Source: Arenimonas terrae
GTDB lineage: Bacteria > Pseudomonadota > Gammaproteobacteria > Xanthomonadales > Xanthomonadaceae
Length of the DNA stretch: 64,000 bases
Reading direction: 5' to 3'
Assembly: GCF_006265115.1 (NCBI RefSeq)
Contig: NZ_SMDR01000001.1
Coordinates: forward strand, 62,001 to 126,000
The notes below the pieces were generated by a model. The model was not told where the DNA came from, searched no databases, and saw only the letters and a list, made by a program, of their open reading frames with translations. The position numbers and the translations under genes are program-made. Of this stretch, positions 26,529 to 35,110 are shown one piece after another (the first letter of the stretch is position 1; every line of letters starts with the position of its first letter).

Positions 26529-27172
26529 GTACTTTTACGCCCGAGGAAACCCAGCTTGCGCAGGGCCATCGGGTGGTGGGCCTGCTCGACGCGCTAGCCC
26601 GTTCGGGCGTCGTTCCTTCGCCCGCGCGTGCACTGCACGAGCTGGCGTACCTCGCCAACGTGCTGTCCCCCGTGTTTGATCTGCAGCCCTTCGATGCCGC
26701 CTTGCTCAAGCGTAGCGCAGGACCGTACTATCCGGGCCTGCAAGCGGCGCTCGATCACCTGGTCGGTCGGGGGCTGGTGGACGCGCTAGATCTGACGTAT
26801 GAGATCGACGATACCGATGGCCGCTACCGAGTGCATGCGCGCTATCGCTTACGCCGTTTGGCGGCCGATCCCGTTCTCGATGCTCTCCGCCAGTTTCGGC
26901 GCGATGAAACGCATTTTCTCAGCGAACTTGCGGCAGCTTATGCCGGACTTTCGGACGAGGCAATGGGCGTGGCGACTCAATGGGATGCGCGGTACGCCGA
27001 CGCGGACGTCGATGTAAATGACGTGATCGATTTCGGTGAGTGGGCAAGTAGCGCGAAGAATTTTTCCCGCAATGCGGCGATGGCATTTGCGCCCGAACGC
27101 ACGCTCATGCCGGCGGAAAGGCTCTACCTGTACCTGGACTACCTTGGACAGAAGGCGCAGGCCTATGGCTAA
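26525..27172 (+). CDS. putative ABC-3C middle component
   Basis: A 215-residue protein of unrecognised family between the ATPase and the nuclease-like protein, overlapping both frames. It starts at GTG 26525 inside the ATPase stop region with GGAGG just upstream. The N-terminal half looks helical with winged-helix character (VVGLLDALARSGVVPSPARALHELAYLANVLSP..PYYPGLQAALDHLVGRGLVDA). The C-terminal half is helical (ADPVLDALRQFRRDETHFLSELAAAYAGL) and ends in an amphipathic helix. Position, size and overlap match the small middle component of ABC three-component systems, but the assignment rests on context. Confidence 0.6.
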   Translation: MSTFTPEETQLAQGHRVVGLLDALARSGVVPSPARALHELAYLANVLSPVFDLQPFDAALLKRSAGPYYPGLQAALDHLVGRGLVDALDLTYEIDDTDGRYRVHARYRLRRLAADPVLDALRQFRRDETHFLSELAAAYAGLSDEAMGVATQWDARYADADVDVNDVIDFGEWASSAKNFSRNAAMAFAPERTLMPAERLYLYLDYLGQKAQAYG

Positions 27173-28217
27173 CCTACTGGGGGCGTGGAGCGGTGAGGAG
27201 GCGGCGCTGGCGGCAGCGGAGGTCACGGGACGCGGCGGCGACGCGGACCTATCGGATGAGCAGCGCTTTCCGCGCGAGGTCGCGCAGCTCCTCGCGCGCC
27301 GTGAACGCCGTGATGACGCTGAGTTCGATCAGCCGGCTGCATTCGTACTTACGCCGGCGTCCGTGTTCGAGTCGCTTGATGCAGCATGGACTCGGAATCG
27401 GTTGCTCCGGACTGGCAACCGTCGGGTTACTGGTCAGATTCACGCGGTCTCGTCTACGCTGAGCGGATCAAGTTTCGGTGTGAACGATGGAGACGACGCG
27501 CTGTTCAAGGCGCTCGAAGTTCACGGATTGGCCGAGCTACCGACGATCATTTACACGCCAAAGCGTGGGTACTCTACGATCAGCGTATATGCACATGGCA
27601 TCGCCAACGACGATGACTGCGAGACGTATGACATCGATGATGAGATGCCGAGCCGCGAGGCCATTATCGAAGCGATCGATCACGCCTATGAGCAGGAACT
27701 CATAACGCCTGACCAGATGAGAAAGGGTTCGCTCTGGGAGGATGCTTCGAAGTTCTGGGCTGTCAATGAGGCCGAGTTCCGTGTTCAGGATATCGTTCGC
27801 TTCGTTCTCCTTGGGCGATTCCTACGATGCCAAGTTCGCCCCGAGCAGCCCGGCAAAGAAGGACGAACCGATCTTGAAATCGTTAGTGAGCGCGGCATGG
27901 CTGCCGGACACGTCATTCATCACGCGGTATTGGAGATGAAAGTTCTTCGTGAGAGGGGCTCCACAGGTCGCAAGTATCCTGATCAGTTCATCCACGATCA
28001 CGTTCGCGATGGGCTCGAGCAGGCCAACGCGTATGGGCTCAAGCGCAACATGCGTGAGAAGATCCTTTGCTGCTTCGACATGCGCGCGACTGATCTCGGG
28101 AACGACGCTGTCTTCGCTCATGTCGTCGATGACGCGGTGCGGCTCAATGTCGTGCTGAGTCGGTGGTTCCTCTACAACAGCTCGGATGCCTACCGCGCAG
28201 TGCTTGCCGCGGTTTAG
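27165..28217 (+). CDS. PD-(D/E)XK nuclease-like effector
   Basis: A 350-residue protein overlapping the middle-component gene by eight bases. Its C-terminal third has a PD-(D/E)XK pattern: acidic helix NEAEF (201-205), D236 in GRTDLEIV, E257-x-K259 in AVLEMKVLR, then Q286-x3-Y290 in EQANAYG, followed by a beta strand KILCCFDMR. This is the layout of restriction-endonuclease-fold effectors. The N-terminal two thirds (to about 190) is not recognised and may link to the ATPase complex. As the last gene of the operon it is the probable DNA-cutting effector. Its TAG lies in the four-base overlap with the convergent methyltransferase stop. Confidence 0.7.
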   Translation: MANLLGAWSGEEAALAAAEVTGRGGDADLSDEQRFPREVAQLLARRERRDDAEFDQPAAFVLTPASVFESLDAAWTRNRLLRTGNRRVTGQIHAVSSTLSGSSFGVNDGDDALFKALEVHGLAELPTIIYTPKRGYSTISVYAHGIANDDDCETYDIDDEMPSREAIIEAIDHAYEQELITPDQMRKGSLWEDASKFWAVNEAEFRVQDIVRFVLLGRFLRCQVRPEQPGKEGRTDLEIVSERGMAAGHVIHHAVLEMKVLRERGSTGRKYPDQFIHDHVRDGLEQANAYGLKRNMREKILCCFDMRATDLGNDAVFAHVVDDAVRLNVVLSRWFLYNSSDAYRAVLAAV

Positions 28218-29551
28218 CGACGAGTCATCACCACGAGGTCTTCGCTCAAGCCTGGTCGGCCGCTCTGCTGCGGAGAAACGCGCATTGAACGAAACGGGGT
28301 TGTATATTCGACGCCGAAGTCGGCAAGGGGTGCGAGTTCTTCGAGAATACGCGCAACCTGTACGTGCACTTGTGCGTACTGACTATCGCCTACGACGAAC
28401 CACGCCTGTCCACCTTGCGGCAGTATGCGTGCGGAAGCGCGCAGAAGCGTCAGAAGGTCGGCGAAATAACCACCGACCATGGCCGGCAAGCGATGGTCCC
28501 ACAGCTGCGACGCACTGCGGTGTAGTGCTTTCATTGTCCGGTTAAGTGTGGGCGTCGATGGGGCGGTGGCGAAGTCGCGTGAGACCTGCACATGGGAGGT
28601 CAGCGTGGACTGTCGGAGCGCTCGATTGTCCTGCGCTGAGCCAAGGTAGCCGAGCATCCACAACTCCAGGTTGTATACGTCGGTGTAATCGAAGGAATTG
28701 GGATAGGGCGGTGAGCAGACGATAAGGTCGACCGGGTCGAGTGTCTCAAACACGGCGCGACTGTCGCCACAGAGGACTGTCGCCTCGCGGATGGGGCGAT
28801 CGGCGAACATGTCGATCTCACCGATCGCGTTCGCTGCGGCATCGGAGAACGCAGCTAGCACGATGCGCGGATCGACGGGCCGATTCTCCCAGTTGGCCCG
28901 ATATCGGCGTCCCTTTCCGCTGACCGTTGCGTTGCTGAAGCTAGTTATCAACCCACCCAAGATGACACGGAAAAGGCGCGCGATGCTCGCGTCCTCCAAT
29001 TGGGCGATGGCTGAGCGGAGACGCAGAACTTCCAGCGCGACCTCATGATCGAACAGCCAGCGTCCCTTGACACCGGGCTCGATGAAGGTGGCGGGCAGGG
29101 CATCGATCATCGTGCCGGCCCGGCTGCGCGAGCGTCGTGCCACGTCGCAGACGTGTGTCAGTGCAGAAATGAGAGCAGGCACATGGTAGGCAGTGACTTT
29201 GGCTTGGATCAGGTCGGCTAGGAACGGATTAACTTCAATCGTCGATGGTGTCACCCCTAGGAACTGTGCCGTAAGGGCGCTAGTTCCTGAACCTCCAAAG
29301 GGATCGGCCAAGCTCCGGACAGGGCGGGGTGACTCCCGAACGGCGCGAGCAATAAGCTCCGGATCGAACGCTTCCTTGAAGCGATGCCAGCGCTGGAAGG
29401 GCAGGTCGCTGGCGTTGGTCGACGCCATCACCGAGGAGCGCTTTCCCACCCAGTGCTCGAAAGATGCGCCCCCAGCAGGGCTCACGCGGCCGCGCAGGGG
29501 GACATGGCGAAAGCCGGTGGGCGACGAGACTGACTGCGGTCTTGTGGGCAT
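28214..29551 (-). CDS. DNA methyltransferase with SPPY motif (N4-cytosine or N6-adenine type)
   Basis: A 445-residue site-specific DNA methylase. The SAM-binding motif I is DPFGGSGT (83-90) and the catalytic motif IV is CSPPYPNSFDYTD (279-291). SPPY is typical of m4C methylases but also occurs in some m6A enzymes. About 190 residues separate them and may hold a recognition domain; a further segment FVVGDSQ (385-391) follows. ATG 29551 is chosen because GGAG lies 8 bases upstream and the earlier in-frame codons are not conserved-looking. The gene is convergent with the nuclease-like gene and their stops overlap by four bases. With that nuclease it could act as a modification partner. Codon use is island-like. 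Confidence 0.85.
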   Translation of the reverse strand: MPTRPQSVSSPTGFRHVPLRGRVSPAGGASFEHWVGKRSSVMASTNASDLPFQRWHRFKEAFDPELIARAVRESPRPVRSLADPFGGSGTSALTAQFLGVTPSTIEVNPFLADLIQAKVTAYHVPALISALTHVCDVARRSRSRAGTMIDALPATFIEPGVKGRWLFDHEVALEVLRLRSAIAQLEDASIARLFRVILGGLITSFSNATVSGKGRRYRANWENRPVDPRIVLAAFSDAAANAIGEIDMFADRPIREATVLCGDSRAVFETLDPVDLIVCSPPYPNSFDYTDVYNLELWMLGYLGSAQDNRALRQSTLTSHVQVSRDFATAPSTPTLNRTMKALHRSASQLWDHRLPAMVGGYFADLLTLLRASARILPQGGQAWFVVGDSQYAQVHVQVARILEELAPLADFGVEYTTPFRSMRVSPQQSGRPGLSEDLVVMTRR

Positions 29552-29924
29552 GGCGACGCTCCGGACGTCGCGCCATCGTACACGATTGCTTTCGTGCCTA
29601 TCGCACCGAATCGGCAAGAGTTGATCCGGGCTTCCAAGCATGCGGTAGGCCATGGGGGACAAGGCTAGGCATGTCTGGCGTTTTCAGGATTGCACTCGAG
29701 CGGGGCGACATATACCTAGGGGAAGGCGTCATCCGTGGCCTCGCTCGGTACTCGGGTCGGGTTGTGGGCTCGTTCGCGCAATGGGACGGTCGCGACCGGT
29801 TGTGACCAGCTGGTTCACCACGGGGGCTCGTTGGCGGATTTCATGGAACACATCGGGCCGCTGCCGCAGGTCGAGGCCGAGTGGTACGCCTATCTGCAGG
29901 CGATGGTCGGACCGTCCGGCCGCG
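29552..29924. other. right edge of the accessory island, no firm gene
   Basis: A 373-base gap between the methyltransferase start and the end of the next core gene. GC rises to core level from about 29830. A plus-strand frame (29735-29938, 67 codons) ends in a core-like segment (LADFMEHIGPLPQVEAEWYAYLQAMVG) that looks like the C-terminal end of a disrupted gene, but I cannot identify the parent. No integrase or repeat marking an attachment site is visible. Confidence 0.4.
29671..29805 (+). CDS. possible 44-residue small ORF
   Basis: ATG 29671 opens a 44-codon frame (MSGVFRIALERGDIYLGEG... ending GRDRL) with AAGG about 6 bases upstream. The composition looks protein-like, with an alternating hydrophobic pattern and no membrane helix. 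There is no recognised homologue and no operon partner. It could be a fragment left by the insertion that brought in the methyltransferase, or chance. Confidence 0.2.
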   Translation: MSGVFRIALERGDIYLGEGVIRGLARYSGRVVGSFAQWDGRDRL

Positions 29925-30695
29925 TCACAACGTTATGACTTCCGCATCGTCCTCGGGCGGCGGCGGTGTTTCGCCCTCCGCTTCCACCGGCTTGCCGCCG
30001 ACGTCGAGCGTATAGGTGAACTGCTGGTCGAAACGGCTGCGAGCGGCCCCTGCGGCGGTTTGCCGTGCCTCCACGACCAGGCGGTGCGTGCCCTTCGACA
30101 GCGGCGGCAGCAGCAGCCAGAGCCCGTCGGTGGACGCCGGGGCGTACAGGCCCGGCGGCACGTCGTCGTGGCCGGCGTCGGCGTAGGCGTCGAAGCAGTC
30201 GCGCGAGGCGCTGCGGACCGGGGCCAGCAGCGCGCCGTCGAGTTCCACGCGGTAAGTCAGCGGGCGCGAAGCCACTTCGCCGGCCGCGGTGCGCAGGGTC
30301 GCGCAGTCGCGGCGGCGTCCGGGCACCGAGTACTCCAGCGCGACGTGCACCGGCAGGAACAGGTGGCGGCCTTCGGGGACCGTGCAGCGGCGGTTGGCGG
30401 TGCCGGTGCCCGGTGTGCCGGCCAGGAACCACACGGTGCCGGTCTGGCCGACATGGCACTGCGCGCCGGTCGGGTCCTGCGTGGGGCGCATGCCGTCGCG
30501 CTGGCGATAGGCCCAGCGCCACCAGGCTTCCGCCAGTTCGGGATAGCCGCGGCCTTCGACCTTGGCGTCCAGCGGCAGCGCGGCGAACGTGGTGTCTGGC
30601 GTTGCCGATGTCCCCGCAGGTGCCGCAGGCGCGGCGACCGTCGCGGCGAGGGCCGCCGCCAGCATCGCCGCCGCGAAGGGCAGGGACGCGCTCAT
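29925..30695 (-). CDS. exported protein of unknown function
   Basis: A 256-residue protein with a signal peptide (MSASLPFAAAMLAAALAATVAAPAAPA). The mature part starts at a Trp-rich motif (YPELAEAWWRWAYRQRDGM). It continues through a cysteine-containing beta-rich domain (CHVGQTGTVWFLAGT, RRCTVPEGRHLFLPVHVALEYSVPG, DCFDAYADAGHDDVPPGLY, LLLPPLSKGTHRLVVEARQ) that resembles an immunoglobulin-like fold. The tail is acidic and Pro-rich. The start overlaps the upstream TPR/DUF4034-like gene by ATGA, so the two are coexpressed. I do not recognise a function. Confidence 0.7.
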   Translation of the reverse strand: MSASLPFAAAMLAAALAATVAAPAAPAGTSATPDTTFAALPLDAKVEGRGYPELAEAWWRWAYRQRDGMRPTQDPTGAQCHVGQTGTVWFLAGTPGTGTANRRCTVPEGRHLFLPVHVALEYSVPGRRRDCATLRTAAGEVASRPLTYRVELDGALLAPVRSASRDCFDAYADAGHDDVPPGLYAPASTDGLWLLLPPLSKGTHRLVVEARQTAAGAARSRFDQQFTYTLDVGGKPVEAEGETPPPPEDDAEVITL

Positions 30696-32299
30696 GGCCG
30701 GCGCGCCCGGCGTTTGGCCTCGGCCTCCGCTTCCTTGATCTGCTCCTGCAGCCGGCGGTGCGAATCGCGCAGGGCGCGCACCTGCATCAGCTGTTCGGCA
30801 TCGTCCGGGTCCGCGGTCTGCTCGAACTTGTCGAACGCGTCCATCACCTCGCGATCGTCCGGGCTGAAGGTGCCGCCCTTGCGGTCGATGATCACCAGCG
30901 AGTTGTAGAACCAGCCCCAGCCATAGTCGGGGTATTCGGTGGTCAGCGTTTCGACGTAGCGGGCCGCACGTTTGGTCTGGTCCTTCATCACCAGCAGCGC
31001 CACCAGGTTCTTCAGCGCGGAGCGGCGCTGCTCGGGATCCCGCATCGCCTCCAGGTAGGCGGCTTCGGCTTCGTCCACCTTGCCCTGGGTCGCATACAGG
31101 CCGCCGAGCAGCCACTGGCCGTAGCTATTGGACGGGTCGATGTCGACGGCGCGCCGAGTCGCCAGCAGGGCCCACTCGACGTCTTGCGTCAGCTGCCAGA
31201 TCAGGCGACCGCGCTGGCGCGCCGCGTAGCCGGAGCCGCCCGAAAGGCGCGATTCGCCGAGCAGGTACATCAGCGCCTCCCACTGGTTGCCGCCGTCCTG
31301 GGCGAGGATCGACAGCCCGGCGTCCCGGTAGGCGGCGATGTGGGTGGTCTTGAGGGTGGCGTCCTTCGCGACGGCCTCCGCCTGCGGCCATCGTTCCACG
31401 CGATAAAGCTCGTCGGAGAGGGTGAGCTGCGGCATCACCGCGACGATCGACGCCATCGGCCGCTCGTCGATATACGGCTTCACGGTATTGGCGAACTCCA
31501 CCATCTGCTCGAAGCTGCCGCCCCAGCGGGGTTCCAGCGCGCCCATGAACTGGTGGCCCCAGGCGCGGCAGGCGGGCGCGAGCTTCTGCGCCTTCCTGAC
31601 GGCGGCTTTCATGTCCTTGTCGCGCCCGCCGAGCGTGGCGACGTCGATGATGCCGGCGTGCGCTTCGGTCAGCCGGGGCTCCAGCTTGAGCGCGCGTTCG
31701 TAGTGTTCGATCGCGGCGTCGCCGTATTCATGCATGCGCTCGATGTTCTCGCGCGGCGTCTGCTGGATCCACTTCGTGCCACGGGCCTTGCCGGCCATGC
31801 TCCGGTTCCAGTGGCCGCGGGCCACCTGCGCGAAGGGGCTTTCGGGCGCGGCGTCGATCCAGGCCTGGGTCAGGCGGCCCGACTCGTCGCTGCCGTTGAA
31901 GTCGAAGAAGTGCGCATGCACGATCTCGGTGAAGTCGTCGCCGTCGGAATAGTGGCGTTCGAGGTCGGCCACCAGCCGGGCCTCGAGCGCGGCGATCGTG
32001 CCTTCGCTCAGGTGCTTGTCCAGCTCCGCCAGCGTCAGGCGCGGAGCGAAGTTGTATTCGCAGTGCGCCTGCACCAGGCCCTCGGGCCACTTCGCGCCCG
32101 GGATCGCCGGCCATTCCAGGCAGCGGGCCAGCGGATCGGACAGGAAGTCCGCCTTGCGCGCCTGCTCGAGATAGGTGCGCACCTCGGCCGGGGCGTTGCG
32201 GTAGGGCGACGGTGCGGGCGGGATCGGTGCGGGCGGGGCGCTCGCGAGCACGGAAGCCGGGACGACCCACAGGCCGGCGGCGAGAACGACGAAGCGCAT
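30692..32299 (-). CDS. exported DUF4034-like/TPR protein
   Basis: A 535-residue protein with a signal peptide (MRFVVLAAGLWVVPASVLAS). The segment RLTLAELDKHLSEGTIAALEARLVADLERHYSDGDDF matches the DUF4034 style of start. The C-terminal half contains tetratricopeptide-like helical pairs (about residues 340-460, e.g. SYGQWLLGGLYATQGKVDEAEAAYLEAM) and ends with a charged coiled-coil tail (LQEQIKEAEAEAKRRARRP). It is probably periplasmic and mediates protein contacts. It is coupled to the downstream exported protein gene. ATG 32299 is set by the signal peptide. Confidence 0.72.
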   Translation of the reverse strand: MRFVVLAAGLWVVPASVLASAPPAPIPPAPSPYRNAPAEVRTYLEQARKADFLSDPLARCLEWPAIPGAKWPEGLVQAHCEYNFAPRLTLAELDKHLSEGTIAALEARLVADLERHYSDGDDFTEIVHAHFFDFNGSDESGRLTQAWIDAAPESPFAQVARGHWNRSMAGKARGTKWIQQTPRENIERMHEYGDAAIEHYERALKLEPRLTEAHAGIIDVATLGGRDKDMKAAVRKAQKLAPACRAWGHQFMGALEPRWGGSFEQMVEFANTVKPYIDERPMASIVAVMPQLTLSDELYRVERWPQAEAVAKDATLKTTHIAAYRDAGLSILAQDGGNQWEALMYLLGESRLSGGSGYAARQRGRLIWQLTQDVEWALLATRRAVDIDPSNSYGQWLLGGLYATQGKVDEAEAAYLEAMRDPEQRRSALKNLVALLVMKDQTKRAARYVETLTTEYPDYGWGWFYNSLVIIDRKGGTFSPDDREVMDAFDKFEQTADPDDAEQLMQVRALRDSHRRLQEQIKEAEAEAKRRARRP

Positions 32300-32469
32300 G
32301 CATGACTTCCATTTCCCGCGGAGGGCGGGGCTGTTGGGAGTGTCCGACAAGGCGGCAGTGCGGACAAGCCTGTGCCCGCGACGAGGCTGCAGGCAATGCG
32401 GGTTGGGTTGCAGCGGAGGTCCAGGTTCGCGTCGGCCCGGTGGTTTGCCAAGGCAAATTGTGGATGGCG

Positions 32470-33120
32470 TCACGGAACGGGTTGGCCGATTGCGGCCGGC
32501 CTGCCGTTATGGGTGTTCCGGTAAAAAAACGATGCAATCAACAAGCCGAGCAGCACGCCCGAAACATGCCCGGGTTTCGGGTAGTAGACATGGACCAGAT
32601 CGATCACGAAGGCCAGGCCGATCGAGAACCCGACCGCCCACCGCATGAACTTCGAGCGGTCGACGCCCGTCAGCATCAGCCAGAGCCCCGCGCCGGCGAT
32701 TGCCATGATCGCCTGGGACGACCCGGTGCCGAGGTTCCAGGGGTATTCGACGGACAGCGTGCTGATCAGCATGGCGATCGAGCCGCCGACCAGCCAGAGC
32801 ACGAACAGGCGGAGGGAGCCCACGTGGCGCTCGACCGCCGCGCCGACAAGAAGCAGGCAGAACACGTCGCCCACCATGTGGAGCTGTTTGACGTGGATGA
32901 GCTGGGCGGTGACCAGGCGCCAGAGTTCGAGGTCCCGGAGGTGGCCGAAGCGCAGGCCGTAGTGCTCGAGCTGCACGATCTTTACTTTGCCCAGCCAGGT
33001 TCCGCTGATTTCGATCGCCGCGTGCACGCTCAGGGCGACGGTGGCGGCGCAAAGCAGCAGCGTGCACCAGGGGAGGGGGCGGGATGTGGTCGCCGCCGGG
33101 GAGCGTTGCGGGTGGGGCAT
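32470..33120 (-). CDS. rhomboid-family intramembrane serine protease
   Basis: A 216-residue membrane protein with six hydrophobic helices. The rhomboid signature is present: TAQLIHVKQLHMVGDVFCL (the HxxxN-like helix 2 with H80/H81), catalytic serine in GTGSSQAIMAIAGA (S135) and catalytic histidine H185 in KPGHVSGVLLG. Such proteases cleave transmembrane substrates; some bacterial forms (rhombosortases) process GlyGly-CTERM proteins. ATG 33120 is preferred over ATG 33126 because GAGG then has a normal 9-base spacing. No GlyGly-CTERM tail is seen on neighbouring proteins, so the substrate is open. Confidence 0.85.
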   Translation of the reverse strand: MPHPQRSPAATTSRPLPWCTLLLCAATVALSVHAAIEISGTWLGKVKIVQLEHYGLRFGHLRDLELWRLVTAQLIHVKQLHMVGDVFCLLLVGAAVERHVGSLRLFVLWLVGGSIAMLISTLSVEYPWNLGTGSSQAIMAIAGAGLWLMLTGVDRSKFMRWAVGFSIGLAFVIDLVHVYYPKPGHVSGVLLGLLIASFFYRNTHNGRPAAIGQPVP

Positions 33121-33270
33121 GATCATTTGCCTCGGCTGGGTCGCGAGAGGGCGTCGCCTTTCCCTGGCCCTCTGCCGCAGGGGAGAGGAAGGAATGGGGG
33201 CTCGGGCAGTGATCGTTGCGGGCGCTTGTGGCTTTTTGCGGGCGGCTTGTGTCTTTCCCGGGGTTGTCCG

Positions 33271-34161
33271 TCAGGTCCCGAGACTGAACCCGCTGGAGAA
33301 CTGCCGCGCGGAACCGGTGAGCGGGTCGATGAAGGACAGCCTGCGGGCCAGCAGTTGCAAAGGCGCCGAGTAGTCGCCCGCCGCGCGATGTGTTACCGCC
33401 GGATACATCGGGTCGTTGAGGATCGGTGCGCCCAGCGCGGCCATGTGCACACGCAGCTGGTGCTTGCGGCCGGTGACCGGCGTCAGCGCGTAGCGCCAAT
33501 ACCCATCCCCGCGTTCGATGGCATCGATCCGGGTTTCGCTGTTCGCCGGCCCGTCGACTTCCTGCATGCGGAAGAAGGGCTCGCCCGTGTCGATCCGGCT
33601 TGCGCGGGTGCAGGGAAACCCGATATCCGGCAGCGCCGGCGCCAGCGCTTCATAGCTTTTCTCGATTCGCCGCTCCCGAAACAGGGCCTGGTAAGCCGAA
33701 CGGGTCTGCGGATTTGCCGAGAACAGCACCAACCCCGCCGTCTCGCGATCGATCCGGTGCAGCGGCACCAGGTCTTCATTCCCCGTGCGCCGGATCAATC
33801 GCCCCAGCAGCGTTTCGTGCACATGCGCACCCGCCGGCATCACCGGCAGGAAGTGCGGCTTGTCCGCCACCAGCAGGTCGGCGTCGGCAAACAGCACGGT
33901 TTCCTCGAACGGGATTGGCGCTTCGTCAGGCACTTCGCGGTAGTAATGCACCTCGAGCCCGACGCGGTACGGCGTGTCCGGCGTCAGCCCGCGTCCGTCG
34001 CTGTCCACGACCCGGCCGCGCGCCATGCGGTCCAGCCACACCGTCCGCGGCACAGCCGGGAAATGCCCGCACAGGCCGTCGAGCACGGTCGCCCACGGGC
34101 CCGGCGGCAGCTGCAGCGTGCTGGCGGGCAGGCCATCGAGGGTGGGTGGGCGTTTGCGCAT
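33271..34161 (-). CDS. RluA-family pseudouridine synthase
   Basis: A 296-residue RNA pseudouridine synthase. The catalytic aspartate is D138 in PLHRIDRETAGLVLFS. Other family motifs are DLLVADKPHFLPVMPAG (conserved strand before the active site) and TGRKHQLRVHMAALGAPILND near the end. The N-terminal part could be a small RNA-binding domain, although no clear S4 motif is seen. It modifies uridine in rRNA or tRNA; which site cannot be told from sequence. ATG 34161 is chosen because the longer frame overlaps the hydrolase gene upstream, whose stop is 16 bases away on the same strand. Confidence 0.9.
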   Translation of the reverse strand: MRKRPPTLDGLPASTLQLPPGPWATVLDGLCGHFPAVPRTVWLDRMARGRVVDSDGRGLTPDTPYRVGLEVHYYREVPDEAPIPFEETVLFADADLLVADKPHFLPVMPAGAHVHETLLGRLIRRTGNEDLVPLHRIDRETAGLVLFSANPQTRSAYQALFRERRIEKSYEALAPALPDIGFPCTRASRIDTGEPFFRMQEVDGPANSETRIDAIERGDGYWRYALTPVTGRKHQLRVHMAALGAPILNDPMYPAVTHRAAGDYSAPLQLLARRLSFIDPLTGSARQFSSGFSLGT

Positions 34162-34177
34162 GGCGGCTCGCGCCGGC

Positions 34178-35074
34178 TCAGGGGGCTGACACGCGTTCGA
34201 CGATCCACTCGACGATCGCCTCGAACCGTTCCTGGTCCAGCGCATGCCCGCGGTCCACGCGCAGTTCGGTGATGGAATCGCCGCCGACCTTGGCCACGAC
34301 GGCATCCGCATCGCGCGAATACTTGTCCTGCGTGCCCGAAACGACCAGCGTCGGCCGCGGGCCGATGGCGGCCAGCACCTGGTGCGTGTCGAGCAGGCGG
34401 GCGAGTCCCGGCACGGACTCGAACAGGGTGAACCCGGTGCCTTCGCGGCGGCGCGTGTCGAAACTGCAGACCGAACCGCTGAGACAGGCGAAACGGCAGC
34501 GGGCATCCAGCGCCGCGTGGTAGAGCGCGGTGTACCCACCGTAGGAATGACCCGCGATGCCCACGCGGTGCGCCTCCACCCCGGTGACCGACAGCAGCAC
34601 GCTCATCGCGCGCTGGGCATCATCCAGGACCTTGCGCATCAGCGTGTCGCCGTCGATCAGGCGGTAGCTCATGGCGTTGTAGTGCTGCAGCCAGTCGTAA
34701 AAGTCCGGCTCCACGCCGCGCACCGCGGCGCGCCGGTCCTCGAAGCTGATCGCGTCCGGGGCCAGCACCACCAGGCCGCGGCGGGCCAGCGCCGGCCCGA
34801 AGGCCTGGAAGGCATCGCCCACCAGCCCGGCCACTTCGCTCTTGCCGAAGTGGAACTCGCCGTTGTGCTGGTGGAAGACCACGACGCCGCCGATCGGGTC
34901 GCGACCCGTCGGCGTGAACAGGAAGGCCGGGATGACGTCACCCTCGAGCCCGCGGTATTCGATGCGCTCCCGGTCGTAGCCGTCGCCCGCCACGACCTCG
35001 CCGCGCGCGAAGGCCACCGGAACGGGGGCCGCAAGCCCCAGCTGCGCGCGTAGCGTCGTGGCGAGGTCGGTCAT
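34178..35074 (-). CDS. alpha/beta hydrolase (dienelactone hydrolase-like)
   Basis: A 298-residue alpha/beta-hydrolase. The nucleophile elbow is GIAGHSYGGYTA (S177), with the acid D250 in SGTQDKYSRD and the histidine H277 in DRGHALDQERF, a complete triad in the expected order. The N-terminal segment EGDVIPAFLFTPTGRDPIGGVVVFHQHNGE is typical of the acetyl-xylan-esterase/dienelactone-hydrolase subgroup. It is cytoplasmic (no signal peptide). It lies upstream of the RluA-like gene with 16 bases between, probably in one transcript. The substrate is unknown. Confidence 0.87.
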   Translation of the reverse strand: MTDLATTLRAQLGLAAPVPVAFARGEVVAGDGYDRERIEYRGLEGDVIPAFLFTPTGRDPIGGVVVFHQHNGEFHFGKSEVAGLVGDAFQAFGPALARRGLVVLAPDAISFEDRRAAVRGVEPDFYDWLQHYNAMSYRLIDGDTLMRKVLDDAQRAMSVLLSVTGVEAHRVGIAGHSYGGYTALYHAALDARCRFACLSGSVCSFDTRRREGTGFTLFESVPGLARLLDTHQVLAAIGPRPTLVVSGTQDKYSRDADAVVAKVGGDSITELRVDRGHALDQERFEAIVEWIVERVSAP

Positions 35075-35110
35075 GGGGCGCCATGGTAGCCCGCCCACCG
35101 GCCCCGTGTT

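Noticed and set aside
24227-29924. Prophage or integrative element boundaries (integrase, tRNA, att repeats)
   Set aside because: No integrase, transposase, tRNA end or matching direct repeat was found at either edge of the lower-GC island.
32444-32457. TTTGCC-AA-GGCAAA palindrome near the rhomboid stop
   Set aside because: Two-base loop and no T-run; too weak to call a terminator or operator.
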